The notes: generated from the letters alone by a model not told the origin. DNA of 47,556 bases from Cacconaster sp964598495 (GCA_964598495.1 CAZRBY010000015.1:1-47556), one strand, 5' to 3'; shown: positions 7,668-18,500, numbered from the stretch's first letter. Translations and numbers: made by a program.

Positions 7668-9137
7668 ATGGAACATTTTTCCGACAAGATCATAATGGAA
7701 GGATTGGCATACGATGACGTATTGTTGATCCCCGCCGAATCAGGTGTATTGCCAAGGGAAGTTGATGTCACCACTCATTTTTCGAGAGAGATACCTCTCC
7801 ACATCCCCATAGTCTCTGCCGCGATGGATACTGTTACCGATGCAAATATGGCCATAGCCATAGCACGTGAAGGCGGTATCGGAGTTATCCACAAAAACAT
7901 GTCCATCGAACAGCAGATGGAGCATGTGCGTAAGGTCAAACGTGCTGAGAACGCCATGATATACGATCCGGTTACCATCAAATATGATGCTTCGGTGGGT
8001 GATGCACTCCAATTGATGGCTGAAAACCGCATTGGCGGTATTCCGGTTGTGGATGACCAAAATTATCTTATAGGTATCGTCACCAATAGGGACCTGCGTT
8101 TTCAGGAGAACTACAAGACCCCCATCTCAGAAGTGATGACCTCAGAAAACCTCGTCACAGTTGGTCCGACAATCGATATTCCTCAGGCTACCGAGGTGCT
8201 CAGTAAATACCGCATCGAAAAGTTGCCCGTTGTCGATGATAACAATCGACTGGTAGGTCTCATTACATATCGCGATATAATGAAGATCAAGAAGAATCCT
8301 ACTGCCAGTAAAGATTCTCGCGGACGTCTTCTTGCAGTAGCTGCCGTGGGCATAAATAGCCATAGCTTGGAAGATGTAGAGAAGCTTGTATCCGTGGATA
8401 TCGACGCTGTGGTACTTGACACAGCGCACGGACACTCCCTTTTCGTGCTGCAGACTATTAGAAAGATTCGCGAGGCATTCCCGCATCTGCAAATAGTGGC
8501 CGGCAACATTGCTACGGCCGAAGCAGCGCTGGCTCTCAAGGAGTGCGGAGTTGATGGCGTAAAGGTGGGCATCGGCCCCGGTTCCATCTGTACAACCCGT
8601 ATTATTGCCGGTATCGGAGTACCTCAGTTTACAGCAGTAATGAATACCGCACAGGCACTTAAAGGGAGTGGTATCCCCATTATCGCAGATGGTGGCATCC
8701 GCTACTCGGGTGATATAGTAAAAGCGCTTGCTGCCGGTGCCAACACCATTATGGCAGGATCGCTATTTGCCGGAGTCGAAGAATCTCCCGGAGAGGCGAT
8801 CATCCTCAATGGCCGCAAGTTTAAATCTTACCGTGGTATGGGTTCGCTTGAGGCTATGCAGAAGGGTTCCAAGGATAGATATTTCCAAGATATGGAAGAA
8901 GATATCAAGAAGCTCGTACCTGAGGGGATTGTGGCTCAGGTGCCTTATAAGGGTACTCTTGCAGAGGTTATATTCCAGTTGATCGGAGGCCTGAGAGCAG
9001 GTATGGGCTATTGTGGTGCAGCCGATCTCGCGGCTCTGCGCGAGGCCAAATTTGTCAAGATTACACATGCCGGGATGGTTGAAAGCCACCCTCACGATGT
9101 GACCATTACACGCGAATCCCCCAACTACTCCAGATAG
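7668..9137 (+). CDS. guaB: Inosine-5'-monophosphate dehydrogenase
   Basis: This enzyme oxidises IMP to XMP with NAD+, the committed step of guanine nucleotide synthesis in the cytoplasm. The 489-residue protein has the standard layout: a TIM barrel split by a pair of CBS domains (about residues 95-205), the catalytic loop GPGSICTTR with Cys308, and the mobile flap YRGMGSLEAM. Length is typical for bacteria (480-490). ATG at 7668 gives the expected N-terminus with AYDDVLL. It heads a close run with three envelope-folding genes (6-bp gap to the next gene). Confidence 0.98.
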   Translation: MEHFSDKIIMEGLAYDDVLLIPAESGVLPREVDVTTHFSREIPLHIPIVSAAMDTVTDANMAIAIAREGGIGVIHKNMSIEQQMEHVRKVKRAENAMIYDPVTIKYDASVGDALQLMAENRIGGIPVVDDQNYLIGIVTNRDLRFQENYKTPISEVMTSENLVTVGPTIDIPQATEVLSKYRIEKLPVVDDNNRLVGLITYRDIMKIKKNPTASKDSRGRLLAVAAVGINSHSLEDVEKLVSVDIDAVVLDTAHGHSLFVLQTIRKIREAFPHLQIVAGNIATAEAALALKECGVDGVKVGIGPGSICTTRIIAGIGVPQFTAVMNTAQALKGSGIPIIADGGIRYSGDIVKALAAGANTIMAGSLFAGVEESPGEAIILNGRKFKSYRGMGSLEAMQKGSKDRYFQDMEEDIKKLVPEGIVAQVPYKGTLAEVIFQLIGGLRAGMGYCGAADLAALREAKFVKITHAGMVESHPHDVTITRESPNYSR

Positions 9138-9143
9138 GCAGCT

Positions 9144-9998
9144 ATGCAGAAAGTACTCCTTATAACAATAACGATGCTGATGATTTCAGGATGCTCCTTT
9201 ATAGAAAAAGGGGGCAGGGGCTATCATGACCGCAGGGTTGCGAAGATAGGACAGGAGATACTATACGAAGGCGATATCGTGCGTATTATGCCTGATGGCG
9301 TCTCATCTGCCGATAGTGCCGCTATGGTCAGTCGTTATATTAACACATGGGCTCTTGACCGCCTGTTGTTACTCAAAGCCGAGGAGCAACTCTCCAAGGC
9401 TGAACGCGATGTAACCGCTGAAGTGGAGGAGTTCCGCAGCACTTTGCTCGGTTTCAGGTTTGAGAAACGCTGGGTTGAGGAGAGACTCGATACAACTCTG
9501 ACCCTCGAAGAAGCGCGTTTATACTATGAAGAGCACCCTTCAGGCAGTATTTTCCCCTATCCGCTGGTTAAGGCGCGCGTTATCAGAATCTCCACCGGTT
9601 CTCCCTACTATGAAACCGTCAAAGGCGCGTACACCGTGACTTCGGAGCAAGATGTGGCGGATCTCAAGGAATTATGTTATTCCTCCGCTGAGCGCTACAC
9701 AGATTTCGGAGGGGAGTGGGTACCTCTTTCGCAACTCGCAAAAGAACTTGGCACCGATATCGAAACCTGCACCAGGGATGTTCTTCCCAAAAGAAGTTGT
9801 GAGATGAAGTTTAATGACTCCAATTTTCTTATTTTCATAGTCGAGAAAGTTGATGCCGGTGAAGTTTCGCCCTTTGAATACAATGTGGCGAGGATCCGTG
9901 AGACCATTCTTGGTAAAAGAAAACAGGAGCTTTTGACAAAATTGGAACAAGACTTGCTTGAAGATGCTCATATGAACGGAAAGCTAAAAATTTATTGA
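9144..9998 (+). CDS. Putative periplasmic folding lipoprotein (SurA/PPIase-like, lacking a clear catalytic domain)
   Basis: A 284-residue lipoprotein (MISGC, Cys17) whose N-terminal half is helical and resembles the chaperone part of SurA/PrsA-type proteins: an inserted strand pair (VAKIGQEILYEGDIVRI) followed by long charged helices. No convincing parvulin active site is visible. It sits between guaB (6-bp gap) and a true SurA-like gene (5-bp gap), and is probably co-transcribed with both. The likely role is binding unfolded outer-membrane proteins from an inner- or outer-membrane anchor. This role is inferred from context and fold-like features, not from a recognised family signature. Confidence 0.72.
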   Translation: MQKVLLITITMLMISGCSFIEKGGRGYHDRRVAKIGQEILYEGDIVRIMPDGVSSADSAAMVSRYINTWALDRLLLLKAEEQLSKAERDVTAEVEEFRSTLLGFRFEKRWVEERLDTTLTLEEARLYYEEHPSGSIFPYPLVKARVIRISTGSPYYETVKGAYTVTSEQDVADLKELCYSSAERYTDFGGEWVPLSQLAKELGTDIETCTRDVLPKRSCEMKFNDSNFLIFIVEKVDAGEVSPFEYNVARIRETILGKRKQELLTKLEQDLLEDAHMNGKLKIY

Positions 9999-10003
9999 AA
10001 AGT

Positions 10004-11371
10004 ATGAAACAAATCTTTGTTGCCACAGCGCTCCTTTTCATTATCTCCATCTTCGGTACGGAGAGCTATGCACAGCGGTATCGCGAAGGATTGATTGACA
10101 AGACAATCGTGCTTATCGGCAATGATATGATAATGCTCTCGGATCTGGAAAACGAAGTGCAGATGATGAGTGCCAGGGGCTTCACAGCTGACCGCAACGC
10201 CCGTTGTCAGATAATTGAGGAGATGCTTGTCTCCAAACTTTTCCTCAATCAGGCGAGAATCGACTCTCTCGAGGTCAACGAAGCAAATGTCGAGAGTGCA
10301 CTTACTCAGCGCATAAACGAAGTTATGACACAGCTTGGTGGTGAAAAACAGCTGGAGGAATATTTTAAGAAGCCCCTCTATAAACTTCGTCAGGAGTGGA
10401 AAGAGATGCTTACAGACCAGTCGCTCATTCAGGATATGCAGCGCAAGGTGGCCGGCAATATTCCTAACCTGACACCTTCCGACATCGAGAAATACTGTAA
10501 AGAGACACCGGAAGAGGACCTTCCTATTGTCTCCACACAATACCGTATCCGTCAAATAGTGCTCTATCCGGACAAAGAGGCGGCCGAACTTGAAGTAAAA
10601 GAGAGACTTCTCGGACTCAGGGAGAGAATCGTAGCCGGAGAAAAATTTTCCACACTTGCACGTATTTACTCGCAAGACCCCGGCAGTTATGCAAAGGGAG
10701 GCGAACTGGGAATGGCCTCCAGATCTATCTTCTGGCCTGCTTTCTCTGACGCCGCTATGTCTCTGAAAGTTGGACAGGTATCACAGATCGTTGAGACCCC
10801 GGACGGATTCCATCTCATTGAACTTATAGCCAGGGAGGGTGATATGTTTAATGCACGTCATATCCTGATCAAACCGCATTACACCACTGAGGATCGTGTC
10901 AAAGCCTTTAATCGCTTGGATACAATCAGGACCAGGATTCTCGGGGACTCTATTTCGTTTTTCAATGCGGCAAGATACTTTTCTGAAGACCGCAAGACTG
11001 CAACCAACGGCGGTCTGCTTGCAGACGAATATACCGGATCCTCATATTTCGAGAAGGACCAACTGAAGCCTGCCGACTACAATGTACTCAAGGAGATGCA
11101 GGAGGGTGACATTTCGGAGCCTTTCGAGTCTCTTGACAACGAAGGTCGCAGCGGCAACACCGTCTATAAGATCATCATGCTCGAAAAGATAATTCCTTCG
11201 CACGTGGCAGATTACAAGACAGACTTCAACGTTCTGCTTGATGATGCAAATAGGAAGAATTCCAACGCAGCAATTGACAAATTCATTTCGGAAAAGCAGA
11301 AAAGCACCTATATAGTGATCGACCCTCTCTTCAAGGAGTGTAACTTCATGAGAGAAGGTTGGGTTAAATAG
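10004..11371 (+). CDS. surA: SurA-like periplasmic peptidyl-prolyl cis-trans isomerase
   Basis: This protein would escort unfolded beta-barrel proteins across the periplasm. The 455 residues begin with a Sec signal (cleavage after SYA, before QRY). A SurA-type N-terminal domain follows (LIDKTIVLIGNDMIMLSDLE). The first parvulin domain is at about 177-275 (QIVLYP, AKGGELGM, FSDAAMSLKVG) and a second, more divergent one at about 280-380 (ARHILIKPH, NGGLL). A TTG at 9995 would overlap the previous stop and add three residues; the ATG at 10004 gives the better signal peptide. It is followed 3 bp later by the OstA-like gene, so chaperone and LPS-transport component are translated from one message. 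Confidence 0.9.
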   Translation: MKQIFVATALLFIISIFGTESYAQRYREGLIDKTIVLIGNDMIMLSDLENEVQMMSARGFTADRNARCQIIEEMLVSKLFLNQARIDSLEVNEANVESALTQRINEVMTQLGGEKQLEEYFKKPLYKLRQEWKEMLTDQSLIQDMQRKVAGNIPNLTPSDIEKYCKETPEEDLPIVSTQYRIRQIVLYPDKEAAELEVKERLLGLRERIVAGEKFSTLARIYSQDPGSYAKGGELGMASRSIFWPAFSDAAMSLKVGQVSQIVETPDGFHLIELIAREGDMFNARHILIKPHYTTEDRVKAFNRLDTIRTRILGDSISFFNAARYFSEDRKTATNGGLLADEYTGSSYFEKDQLKPADYNVLKEMQEGDISEPFESLDNEGRSGNTVYKIIMLEKIIPSHVADYKTDFNVLLDDANRKNSNAAIDKFISEKQKSTYIVIDPLFKECNFMREGWVK

Positions 11372-11374
11372 TCT

Positions 11375-14002
11375 ATGAATTTTATCGGTAAAGCTTTCCA
11401 TATAGCAATGCTTATGCTCTTTACGCTGCCTCTGGCAGCGCAGGGCAATCTTTCGGAAGAGGAGATTTTCCGTCTTGTGGATGCCGCTTCCGTGCAGCAA
11501 CACGAAGAATTCGGAATGAATTACCGCAAGGTGCTTGGAAATCCGGCCCGTTTTCTTCACAATAACACTTATTTATTGTGTGATTCAGCGGTCTGGAATG
11601 TCACTGCCAAATATGTAGAGGCTTTTGGAAATGTAAGGATAGTACAGGACGGCACAATGCTTTCAAGCGAATCTGCCATCTACCTCATCGATCAGGATTT
11701 GGTGCGTTTCAACGGGCCGCTTGTGGAACTTGTCGATAAGGATGGCAATACACTTCGTTCTGACCGAATGGCCTACAATACCAAAGACAGTGTCGCTACC
11801 TATGATACCGGGGGTGCAATGAAGAATAGAGAGGGGTCTGTCGTAGAGAGCCAAATGGGTATATATGACTCCAAGATCAATATCTTTACATTTGACGGGG
11901 AGGTTGAGGTATACACCGACACCATCTTCATGAAATCCACTACGATGCGCTACTTGACGGATGAGAAGAAGATCTATTTCGGTCACAATACCTATACTTG
12001 GAGGGGCGACGGTTTCATAAAGTCCGATGCAGGCTGGTATGATAATGCAGCAGGCATTATTCATTTTGCGTCGGATGTCTATATGAATAACGAAGACTAT
12101 GAAGCGTGGTGCGATGAAGTCTATTACAATAGGGAAACAGGCCGTACGGAGATGTACAATAATATCCAGATTCTGAACGAAAAGGAATATATGACACTTC
12201 TGGGCAACAAACTGGTATATACCAGTGATACGGTTGCCACCGTTACCGACCGTCCAGCCATTGCCTATTATGGCGAGAATGAAAATAAAATGGTAGACAG
12301 TTTGTTCTTTGGAGCAGACACTCTCCATTTCTATACGATCAAGCGCAATTATATTCCGCAGGAAACAATAGATAAGGCAGGAGAGAGAAAAAAGAGCATT
12401 CTCTTTGACGCATTGACCGAACTCCGTAACAAACAGGCTGCAGAGCGTGCTAAGGCTGCGGAACAAAAGATGCGTGAAATGGGAAAACTGCCGCCGAAAA
12501 TTCCCAAGAAAGATTCTTCCGCTGTTTCTGCTACACTTGATTCTCTTGGCCAATCCGCCCGGAATTCTCCGGCAATTCAGGCGGACAGTACAGCTGCCCA
12601 AGTTTTAACAGATACAGTTTCTGTTAAAAATCAAAAATTGCCTCAGGGTATTGCTCAGGATAGCACTACGGCTAATATACGTAAACCGCTGTCGGAACTG
12701 TCGGATAGTACTCAGGTTCAGACGCCAAAACAGTTGTCCGAACCTCCGGATAGCACCGCAATCAAACACATTGTTGCATATCGCAATGTAAGGGTATGGA
12801 GATCTGATTTGCAGATGCGCTGTGACTCGCTTTTCTTCTCTGAAATTGATTCGATTGCGCAATTGTTCGGCCGCCCTGTTCTCTGGAACAAGATAAAAAA
12901 CCAACTTACCTCCGATGAGATGCAACTGATGCTCAAGGACGGGAACCTCTTTAGGGGTAGCATGCTCAATAATGCTATGATCACCACACAGGAGGATACT
13001 CTCCACTACAACCAGATCAAGAGTACCGAGATGATGGGCTTTTTCAGAGAAAACCAACTCTTCAGGTACGATGCCCTCGGAAGCGTATATGCAATATTTT
13101 ATGTGGTGGAAGAACAGACCATCACAACGGTCAATGTTAAAGAAGCGGAATCTATGACTGCAGTGATAAAGGATGGCAATGCGGAGCGCTTGATCTACCT
13201 TACACAGATAAATAGTGACGCCTATCCTGTCGGTGATCTTGCTATTGAAAAGCAACGCCTCAAAGGTTTCAAATGGAGAGGCGAGGAGAGACCCGTAGAC
13301 CGTTTCGACATCACTTCGCAGCCAATATTCATGTCTCATAGAGATAGATATGTGGATATAACCAGACCGGATTATACCTTCTCAGACAGGTATTATAACA
13401 ACCATATGAGCAAGGTTATCACCGATATAAATACACGTGCAGAGCGCGAAAAGCAGCGTCAACTCGATCTTGCTAAAGAAGAAGCCCGCAGAGAACTTGA
13501 TTCTCTCAAGTCCGAGACTTTGCCACTTGATTCTTTGTCGAGGGATACTTTGTCCCGTGATTTATCGTTACGTGACCCCAAACTGCCGGATACACTACCA
13601 CAGATAGCTGATTCTAACGTCAAAATTATTGCAAAGGATACTACCCTGCTTCGCGAAATGGAAGTTACGGAAGTTGTCGCTCCGGTACTCGATAGTGTAC
13701 AGGCAGTGATTCCTGTCCAAAAGGAAGAAAATCTGCAAGTACAGGAGGAGAAATCGCCCTCTCTATTACTTGATACTCTCAATACTCAGAACTCAGAATT
13801 GGGAACTCCACTAATCGACACTACTAAATACTCGGACCTCAGAACTCAATACTCAGATAAGGCTGCCGCTCGTGCCGAACGCAAGGCCCTTCGCAAGGCT
13901 AAACGCGAAGGACGCCGTCTGAAGTGGCAGCAACGTCGTCAGGAACGTCGTGAAGCGGCTGCACTGCGCCGAGCTCTACGTAAGGCTAAAGTAAAAAAAT
14001 AA
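11375..14002 (+). CDS. OstA/LptA-like protein with low-complexity C-terminus
   Basis: A secreted (signal ending LPLAAQG) protein of 875 residues whose first 320 residues carry the repeated beta-jellyroll strands of the OstA family: NVTAKYVEAFGNVRIVQDG, a RSDRMAYN segment and related repeats. These domains form the LPS bridge in LptA/LptC/LptD. No LptD-type C-terminal barrel is visible. A second OstA-like block (about 470-680) follows a Ser/Asp/Thr-rich linker. The last 190 residues are low complexity: Leu-Ser-Arg-Asp repeats, a segment that is a translated copy of an intergenic repeat (about 802-829), and a strongly basic Arg/Lys/Ala tail. It is last in the guaB-surA run and ends in a stem-loop shared with the convergent SusD gene. 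Confidence 0.82.
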   Translation: MNFIGKAFHIAMLMLFTLPLAAQGNLSEEEIFRLVDAASVQQHEEFGMNYRKVLGNPARFLHNNTYLLCDSAVWNVTAKYVEAFGNVRIVQDGTMLSSESAIYLIDQDLVRFNGPLVELVDKDGNTLRSDRMAYNTKDSVATYDTGGAMKNREGSVVESQMGIYDSKINIFTFDGEVEVYTDTIFMKSTTMRYLTDEKKIYFGHNTYTWRGDGFIKSDAGWYDNAAGIIHFASDVYMNNEDYEAWCDEVYYNRETGRTEMYNNIQILNEKEYMTLLGNKLVYTSDTVATVTDRPAIAYYGENENKMVDSLFFGADTLHFYTIKRNYIPQETIDKAGERKKSILFDALTELRNKQAAERAKAAEQKMREMGKLPPKIPKKDSSAVSATLDSLGQSARNSPAIQADSTAAQVLTDTVSVKNQKLPQGIAQDSTTANIRKPLSELSDSTQVQTPKQLSEPPDSTAIKHIVAYRNVRVWRSDLQMRCDSLFFSEIDSIAQLFGRPVLWNKIKNQLTSDEMQLMLKDGNLFRGSMLNNAMITTQEDTLHYNQIKSTEMMGFFRENQLFRYDALGSVYAIFYVVEEQTITTVNVKEAESMTAVIKDGNAERLIYLTQINSDAYPVGDLAIEKQRLKGFKWRGEERPVDRFDITSQPIFMSHRDRYVDITRPDYTFSDRYYNNHMSKVITDINTRAEREKQRQLDLAKEEARRELDSLKSETLPLDSLSRDTLSRDLSLRDPKLPDTLPQIADSNVKIIAKDTTLLREMEVTEVVAPVLDSVQAVIPVQKEENLQVQEEKSPSLLLDTLNTQNSELGTPLIDTTKYSDLRTQYSDKAAARAERKALRKAKREGRRLKWQQRRQERREAAALRRALRKAKVKK
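13778..13860 (-). repeat. Degenerate interspersed repeat inside the OstA-like coding region
   Basis: The plus strand here is built of ACTCAGAACTCAGAA, ACTACTAAATACTC and AGAACTCAATACTCA units. Its reverse complement has the AGTTCTGAG / TAGTAGTG features of the intergenic copies at 2496 and 38752. It stays in frame and is translated as TQNSELG and related residues, then DLRTQYS. The protein around it is low complexity, so insertion would be tolerated. Confidence 0.6.
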
Positions 14003-14014
14003 GACCAATAAATA

Positions 14015-14056
14015 ATAACGATAAAGGGTGACCATCCGGCCACCCTTTATTGTTAT
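14015..14056. terminator. Stem-loop between convergent OstA-like and SusD genes
   Basis: A 16-bp stem with one G-T pair (14015-14030 with 14041-14056; core AAAGGGTG/CACCCTTT) has a 10-nt loop. The flanking T runs are short on both strands, so it may act as a weak bidirectional terminator or as a 3' end protector. Confidence 0.7.
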
Positions 14057-14071
14057 GTAGTGCTACAAAAA

Positions 14072-15547
14072 TCAGTCTTTGTATCCCGGGTTCTGCTGGA
14101 GTTCGGGATAGAGTAGTCTCTCGGTGTGTGAAATCGGGAGAACCACTTTCTCATAGTCCCAGCTGAAGGATTGCTTGAAACTGCCGCCCACTGCGTACTC
14201 ATGAGGGTCATTGGGATCCCTGGTTATGGTCCCTCCACGACGCATGACGTCAAAGAAACGATGGCCTTCCCCTATAAACTCTTTCTGACGCTCCAGTTGG
14301 ATAAGATCAAGAGTTGCTGTAACGTTGGCAGCAGTAGGATCAGCCCTTTTGCGTATCCTGTTTAGGTAGTTGTTTGCATCGGATGCCTTGTTGGTCTCAA
14401 GAGCTGCTTCAGCTGCAATAAGATAAGCCTCAGTGATACGCATCACACGGGGGTTGTTACGACGGAATGTGTAAACCCTGTCCTTGTTCCCAATAAACTT
14501 TTTGAGCCAGTATTCACCTGTCTGACGTGCTCCCGTTACTTTGTCGTCGAAAGAAATCATCTTGCCGCGGACATCATTGGGAGTATCCTTGAAGAGGTTT
14601 CTCCATTTGAGAGTGGGGATTACCGATCCGCCTGCATTCTTGTCATCAAACCACATATTGTGATATATGGTGTAGAAACCGCCATCAGGGTCAATATCGC
14701 TATCCACAGTTACGAGCAGCTCGAGTACGCTCTCATCATGTCCTTCTTTGCCCCAATAATCGAGATACTCTTCGTTAGTGGCGAGTCTGTATGGAGAATT
14801 GTTGATAACTTCGGTAGCGCAGGTGTATGCGTTGGCATATTCACCTTTGTAGAGGTGTACTCTTGCTTGGAGGAGTCTTGCTGCCCAATAGTTGAAGTGA
14901 CCAATATTTTTCTGTTTGGAGAGAAGTCCGACTGCAGTCTCGAGATCTTGCTGTACGAGAGCGTAGGTATCGGCAACTGTTTTTCTGGGGATCCTTGCTT
15001 CTGAAGGGGATGCCACTGTTTCGAGGATAACTGCACCAAGAGATGCACCTTTATCCTTGAGGTAGGGATATCCATAGAGTCTTGCAAGGTCAAAGTAACA
15101 AAGAGCCCTTATAGCATAAGCCTGGCCGAGGTAGTCATTTTTTTGTGCAATTTCTGCCGGACCTGATGCGGGGAGAGTTTCGATGTTCTCGATGATGGAG
15201 TTGGCCCTCATGATCACATTGTAGTAGTTGTCCCAAAAACTGAAGTAGGTATTGGCCTCCGATTCATATTCAAGGCAGTAAAAAATGTTGCCTGTTCCGC
15301 TGACCTCTCGGGGATAAATATTGTCAGCTCTCATGTCACCCATGTATGCCCACCAGGAGCCATACATTGTATAATATTTTAGTGGTGTATAAAGACCGTT
15401 AACAACAACCCCTGCGTCATAGAGCGTTGCCATAGCAGTCTCAGATACGACGGAGTCGGTAGGCATTCTGTCGAGGAAGCCTTCGCAAGAAGAGAATCCA
15501 AGCACCATACCGGCCGCAATTACTATGCTTAAAATAATCTTTTTCAT
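14072..15547 (-). CDS. SusD/RagB-family surface lipoprotein
   Basis: The substrate-binding lid of a SusC/SusD nutrient importer at the outer surface. The protein has a lipoprotein signal (LGFSSC) followed directly by EGFLDRMPTD, the family hallmark. The TPR-like helices are in place: QAYAIRALCYFDLARLYG, RVHLYKGEYANAY and the RITEAYLIAAEAAL helix. The conserved end NPGYKD is also present. I start at the ATG giving MKKIIL; an ATG nine bases upstream (15556) would add MTQ. It follows its SusC partner by about 34 bp. The transported substrate is unknown because no degradative enzyme is nearby. Confidence 0.95.
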   Translation of the reverse strand: MKKIILSIVIAAGMVLGFSSCEGFLDRMPTDSVVSETAMATLYDAGVVVNGLYTPLKYYTMYGSWWAYMGDMRADNIYPREVSGTGNIFYCLEYESEANTYFSFWDNYYNVIMRANSIIENIETLPASGPAEIAQKNDYLGQAYAIRALCYFDLARLYGYPYLKDKGASLGAVILETVASPSEARIPRKTVADTYALVQQDLETAVGLLSKQKNIGHFNYWAARLLQARVHLYKGEYANAYTCATEVINNSPYRLATNEEYLDYWGKEGHDESVLELLVTVDSDIDPDGGFYTIYHNMWFDDKNAGGSVIPTLKWRNLFKDTPNDVRGKMISFDDKVTGARQTGEYWLKKFIGNKDRVYTFRRNNPRVMRITEAYLIAAEAALETNKASDANNYLNRIRKRADPTAANVTATLDLIQLERQKEFIGEGHRFFDVMRRGGTITRDPNDPHEYAVGGSFKQSFSWDYEKVVLPISHTERLLYPELQQNPGYKD

Positions 15548-15581
15548 TTGTGTCATTATTAATTAGGGTTGATTATCATTA

Positions 15582-18500
15582 TCAGAAGCTCACTTCTAGA
15601 CCGAATGAAACGGATCTCAGAGCAGGCATGTCATAATAGTAGTAACCATTTACGGTAACCTCAGGATCGATTGTTGACTTTGCAAATGTAATGAGGTTGG
15701 TGCCTGAAACATATACGCGAGCACTCGTCATCTTGATCTTGTTAAGGATAGTACGGGGAATGCTGTAAGAGAGGGTCAGATCTTTCATCCTGAGGAAGTC
15801 ACCACTCTCAATATATCTGCTTGAGTAGTAATAACCTCCCTGGTTGTTACCAACGATACGGAGAGGTTGAGTTCCGTTAGGGTTGGAAGGTGACCAAGTG
15901 TCAACCTGCTGGGCAGCAATGTTTCTATGGAATGTATAGTATCCGTCGTTGCTAATCTGCTCTGTTGCCTCATTCCAGATATATGAACCATACCTATAAG
16001 CCCATGACATTGAAAGCGAAAGATCTTTCCATCTCACGCTTGCATTGAATCCGCCGAATCCTTTTGGAATAGCAGTTATGCCGTCAAGAATCATCGAGCT
16101 TGCATTATTTCGGTTGGTAGGATAATAGTTGTAACTGTCGTAAGGCATTGTACCGCCTTTCTCGATCTTGGTGCCGTCCTTTAGCACTACGGTCTTGTTG
16201 ACAGTTGCACCCTTCTCGAAGAAACTACCCTCTGCATACATCGGGTAACCTGCTTTCAGTAGAGTGTTGCCCATGTAGCTGTCTTCAGGACAAACTCCGA
16301 GATAGTTCCTTGTGTAGAACTGGTAGAAGTTGTAACCCTTTTTCCAGATTTGAGGGGTGCTCACAATGCTCTCTCCTTCTTCGGAGAGTGAGAGCACTTC
16401 ATTGTGAAGATATGACCAGTTGGCACCTACTGAAACATCCCAATCCTGAGTTTTGAGTATGTCAACATTCACTGATAGCTCCCAACCTCTGTTTACCATT
16501 GAACCGATGTTTGTAAGAGTGCTTGAGAAACCGGTGGTTGTAGGCACTGAAGCATCGAGCAGGAGGTCGGTAGTTAGTTTGTTGTAATACTCGGCGGTGA
16601 AAGTATATCTGTCAAAAATGGTTGCATCGATAGCAATATTCCAGTTGGTATTCTTTTCCCATGACAGGTCGGAGTTGGCCAGATTTGCAGGGTAGCTTGC
16701 ACCGACGTCACCGTAAGAAGTGTAGTCATACACGGCCATGTAGCCATAGTAATTTGAAGGGAGTGTACCTGATGTACCGTAAGAAGCACGGAGTTTGGCA
16801 TCATTCAGCCAGTCGGCCTTGAGCCAATCTTCGTTGGAGAATCTCCATGATCCCGATATTGACCAAAAGTCACCCCAGCGGGTCTCCTTGGAAAGTCTTG
16901 AGGAACCGTCACGACGATATGTACCTGTCAGGTAGTACTTGCCATCATAATCGTAGTTGATGCTGCTTAAAGCTGAAAGCAGTGCATCAGCCTGTGAATA
17001 TGAACGACCATTGTCAAATCCTGTAGCGAGGATGGACTCCGTTGCACCGAGGTGCGAGAAATCCATCTTTGCAAGGCCTAGATAGAAATAGGTCTCCTGC
17101 TCTGCCTCCCATCCTACCATTGCACCAAAATGATGTTTGCCCCAGGTTTTGTCGAAATTGACCGTAGTGGAGCTTACAAGGCGGCTGATGTTACGGTTAC
17201 GGTCGGATATGTAACCTCCGATATCGGAATAGGCGTAGAAGTTGGGGTGGCCGTAGTACCATGCGAAGCGGTCTCTCTGGTTTGTCCAGTCGTTGCTGAT
17301 AATGGTCTTTGCTTTCAACCAGTCTGTAAACTTCACTTCAGCATATGCTTTGAGCAAGAGTCGATTAAGGTTGTAGTCATTATACTCTTTGCCCCAGGAC
17401 CCCAACGGGTTAACGGTACTCATTGAAGGGTTCCAACGCTCAAGATAGAGTGAACCGTCCTCTTTGTATGCGTAAGGCCATCTTTCGCTGAGCGGTATCT
17501 TCCACATGAAGATAGGATTGGCTTTCGTAACATAGCCCTCCTGGTGACCTTGCTGATACTGCCATGAATACTGTAGGTTACCGCCGATCTTTAGCCATTT
17601 GCTTATCTGGCTTTCTGCGTTTATGGTGGTCGAGAGACGTTTGAGGTAAGAAACCACAACAACACCCTGTTGGTCTGTGTAACCGACTGAAGCGTAAATC
17701 TTGGATTTGTCCGAACCGCCGGCAATGCTGTACTCGTAGTTCTGAATGATACCGGTGCGGAAGATAACATCCTCCCAATCCTTGTAAATATACTTACTTT
17801 CGTCTTTTGCAGGATAGTTCTCTGCAACCTTCGCATTCACATATGCATCTAGTGAACCATAACTTGCCCATCGAGATGGGCTGGCGTTACCGTAATTGGT
17901 CCATGCTTCCCTGTGCAGTTTTTCAGTCTGCTCGTCGGTTGCAAGTGGCAGGTGGTTATAAGCAAAATAAGAGAAACCGGTACTTAACTTGAAAGTTGAG
18001 GTAAGTTTGCCTGTTTTACCTCTCTTAGTAGTAATCAGGATCACGCCGTTAGACGCGCGTGAGCCGTAAAGTGAAGCAGCTGCTGCGTCTTTGAGGATGG
18101 TGAAGGACTCAATGTCGCTCGGGTTTAAGAAGTTCATAACGCTTGAAGATGCATTACCTGAGGACCAGTTGCCGCTTGTGGCGGGGACACCGTCGATAAC
18201 GTATAAAGGTGCGTTGCCGGCATTGAATGAACCATATCCGCGGATACGAATTTGTGAGTCGGCGCCCGGCTGGCCTGATACCGATACGGCTTGAACGCCG
18301 GGAGCTTTACCGGCGAGAACCTGTTCGAAACTTACGATAGGAGCATCTTTTACGCTCTCTTGACTGACAACTGTAGCGGAGCCGGAGTAGGAGCCTTTCT
18401 TAACAGTACCGTAAGCAACGACCATAACTTCCTCCAGAGCTTCTGTGTCCGGTGTAAGGATAGCATTGACCAAGTTACGTCCGTTTACCGGCACCTCGAG

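Noticed and set aside
9992..10675. A 227-codon minus-strand open frame opposite the surA-like gene
   Set aside because: It is antisense to the SurA N-terminal and parvulin domains, which are clearly under protein-level constraint.
11663..12601. A 312-codon minus-strand open frame opposite the OstA-like gene
   Set aside because: It lies entirely inside a coherent secreted beta-repeat protein and its own product shows no domain, signal or plausible neighbours.
12605..13339. A 244-codon minus-strand open frame in the OstA-like gene
   Set aside because: Same situation: a shadow of the OstA-like gene with no independent support.
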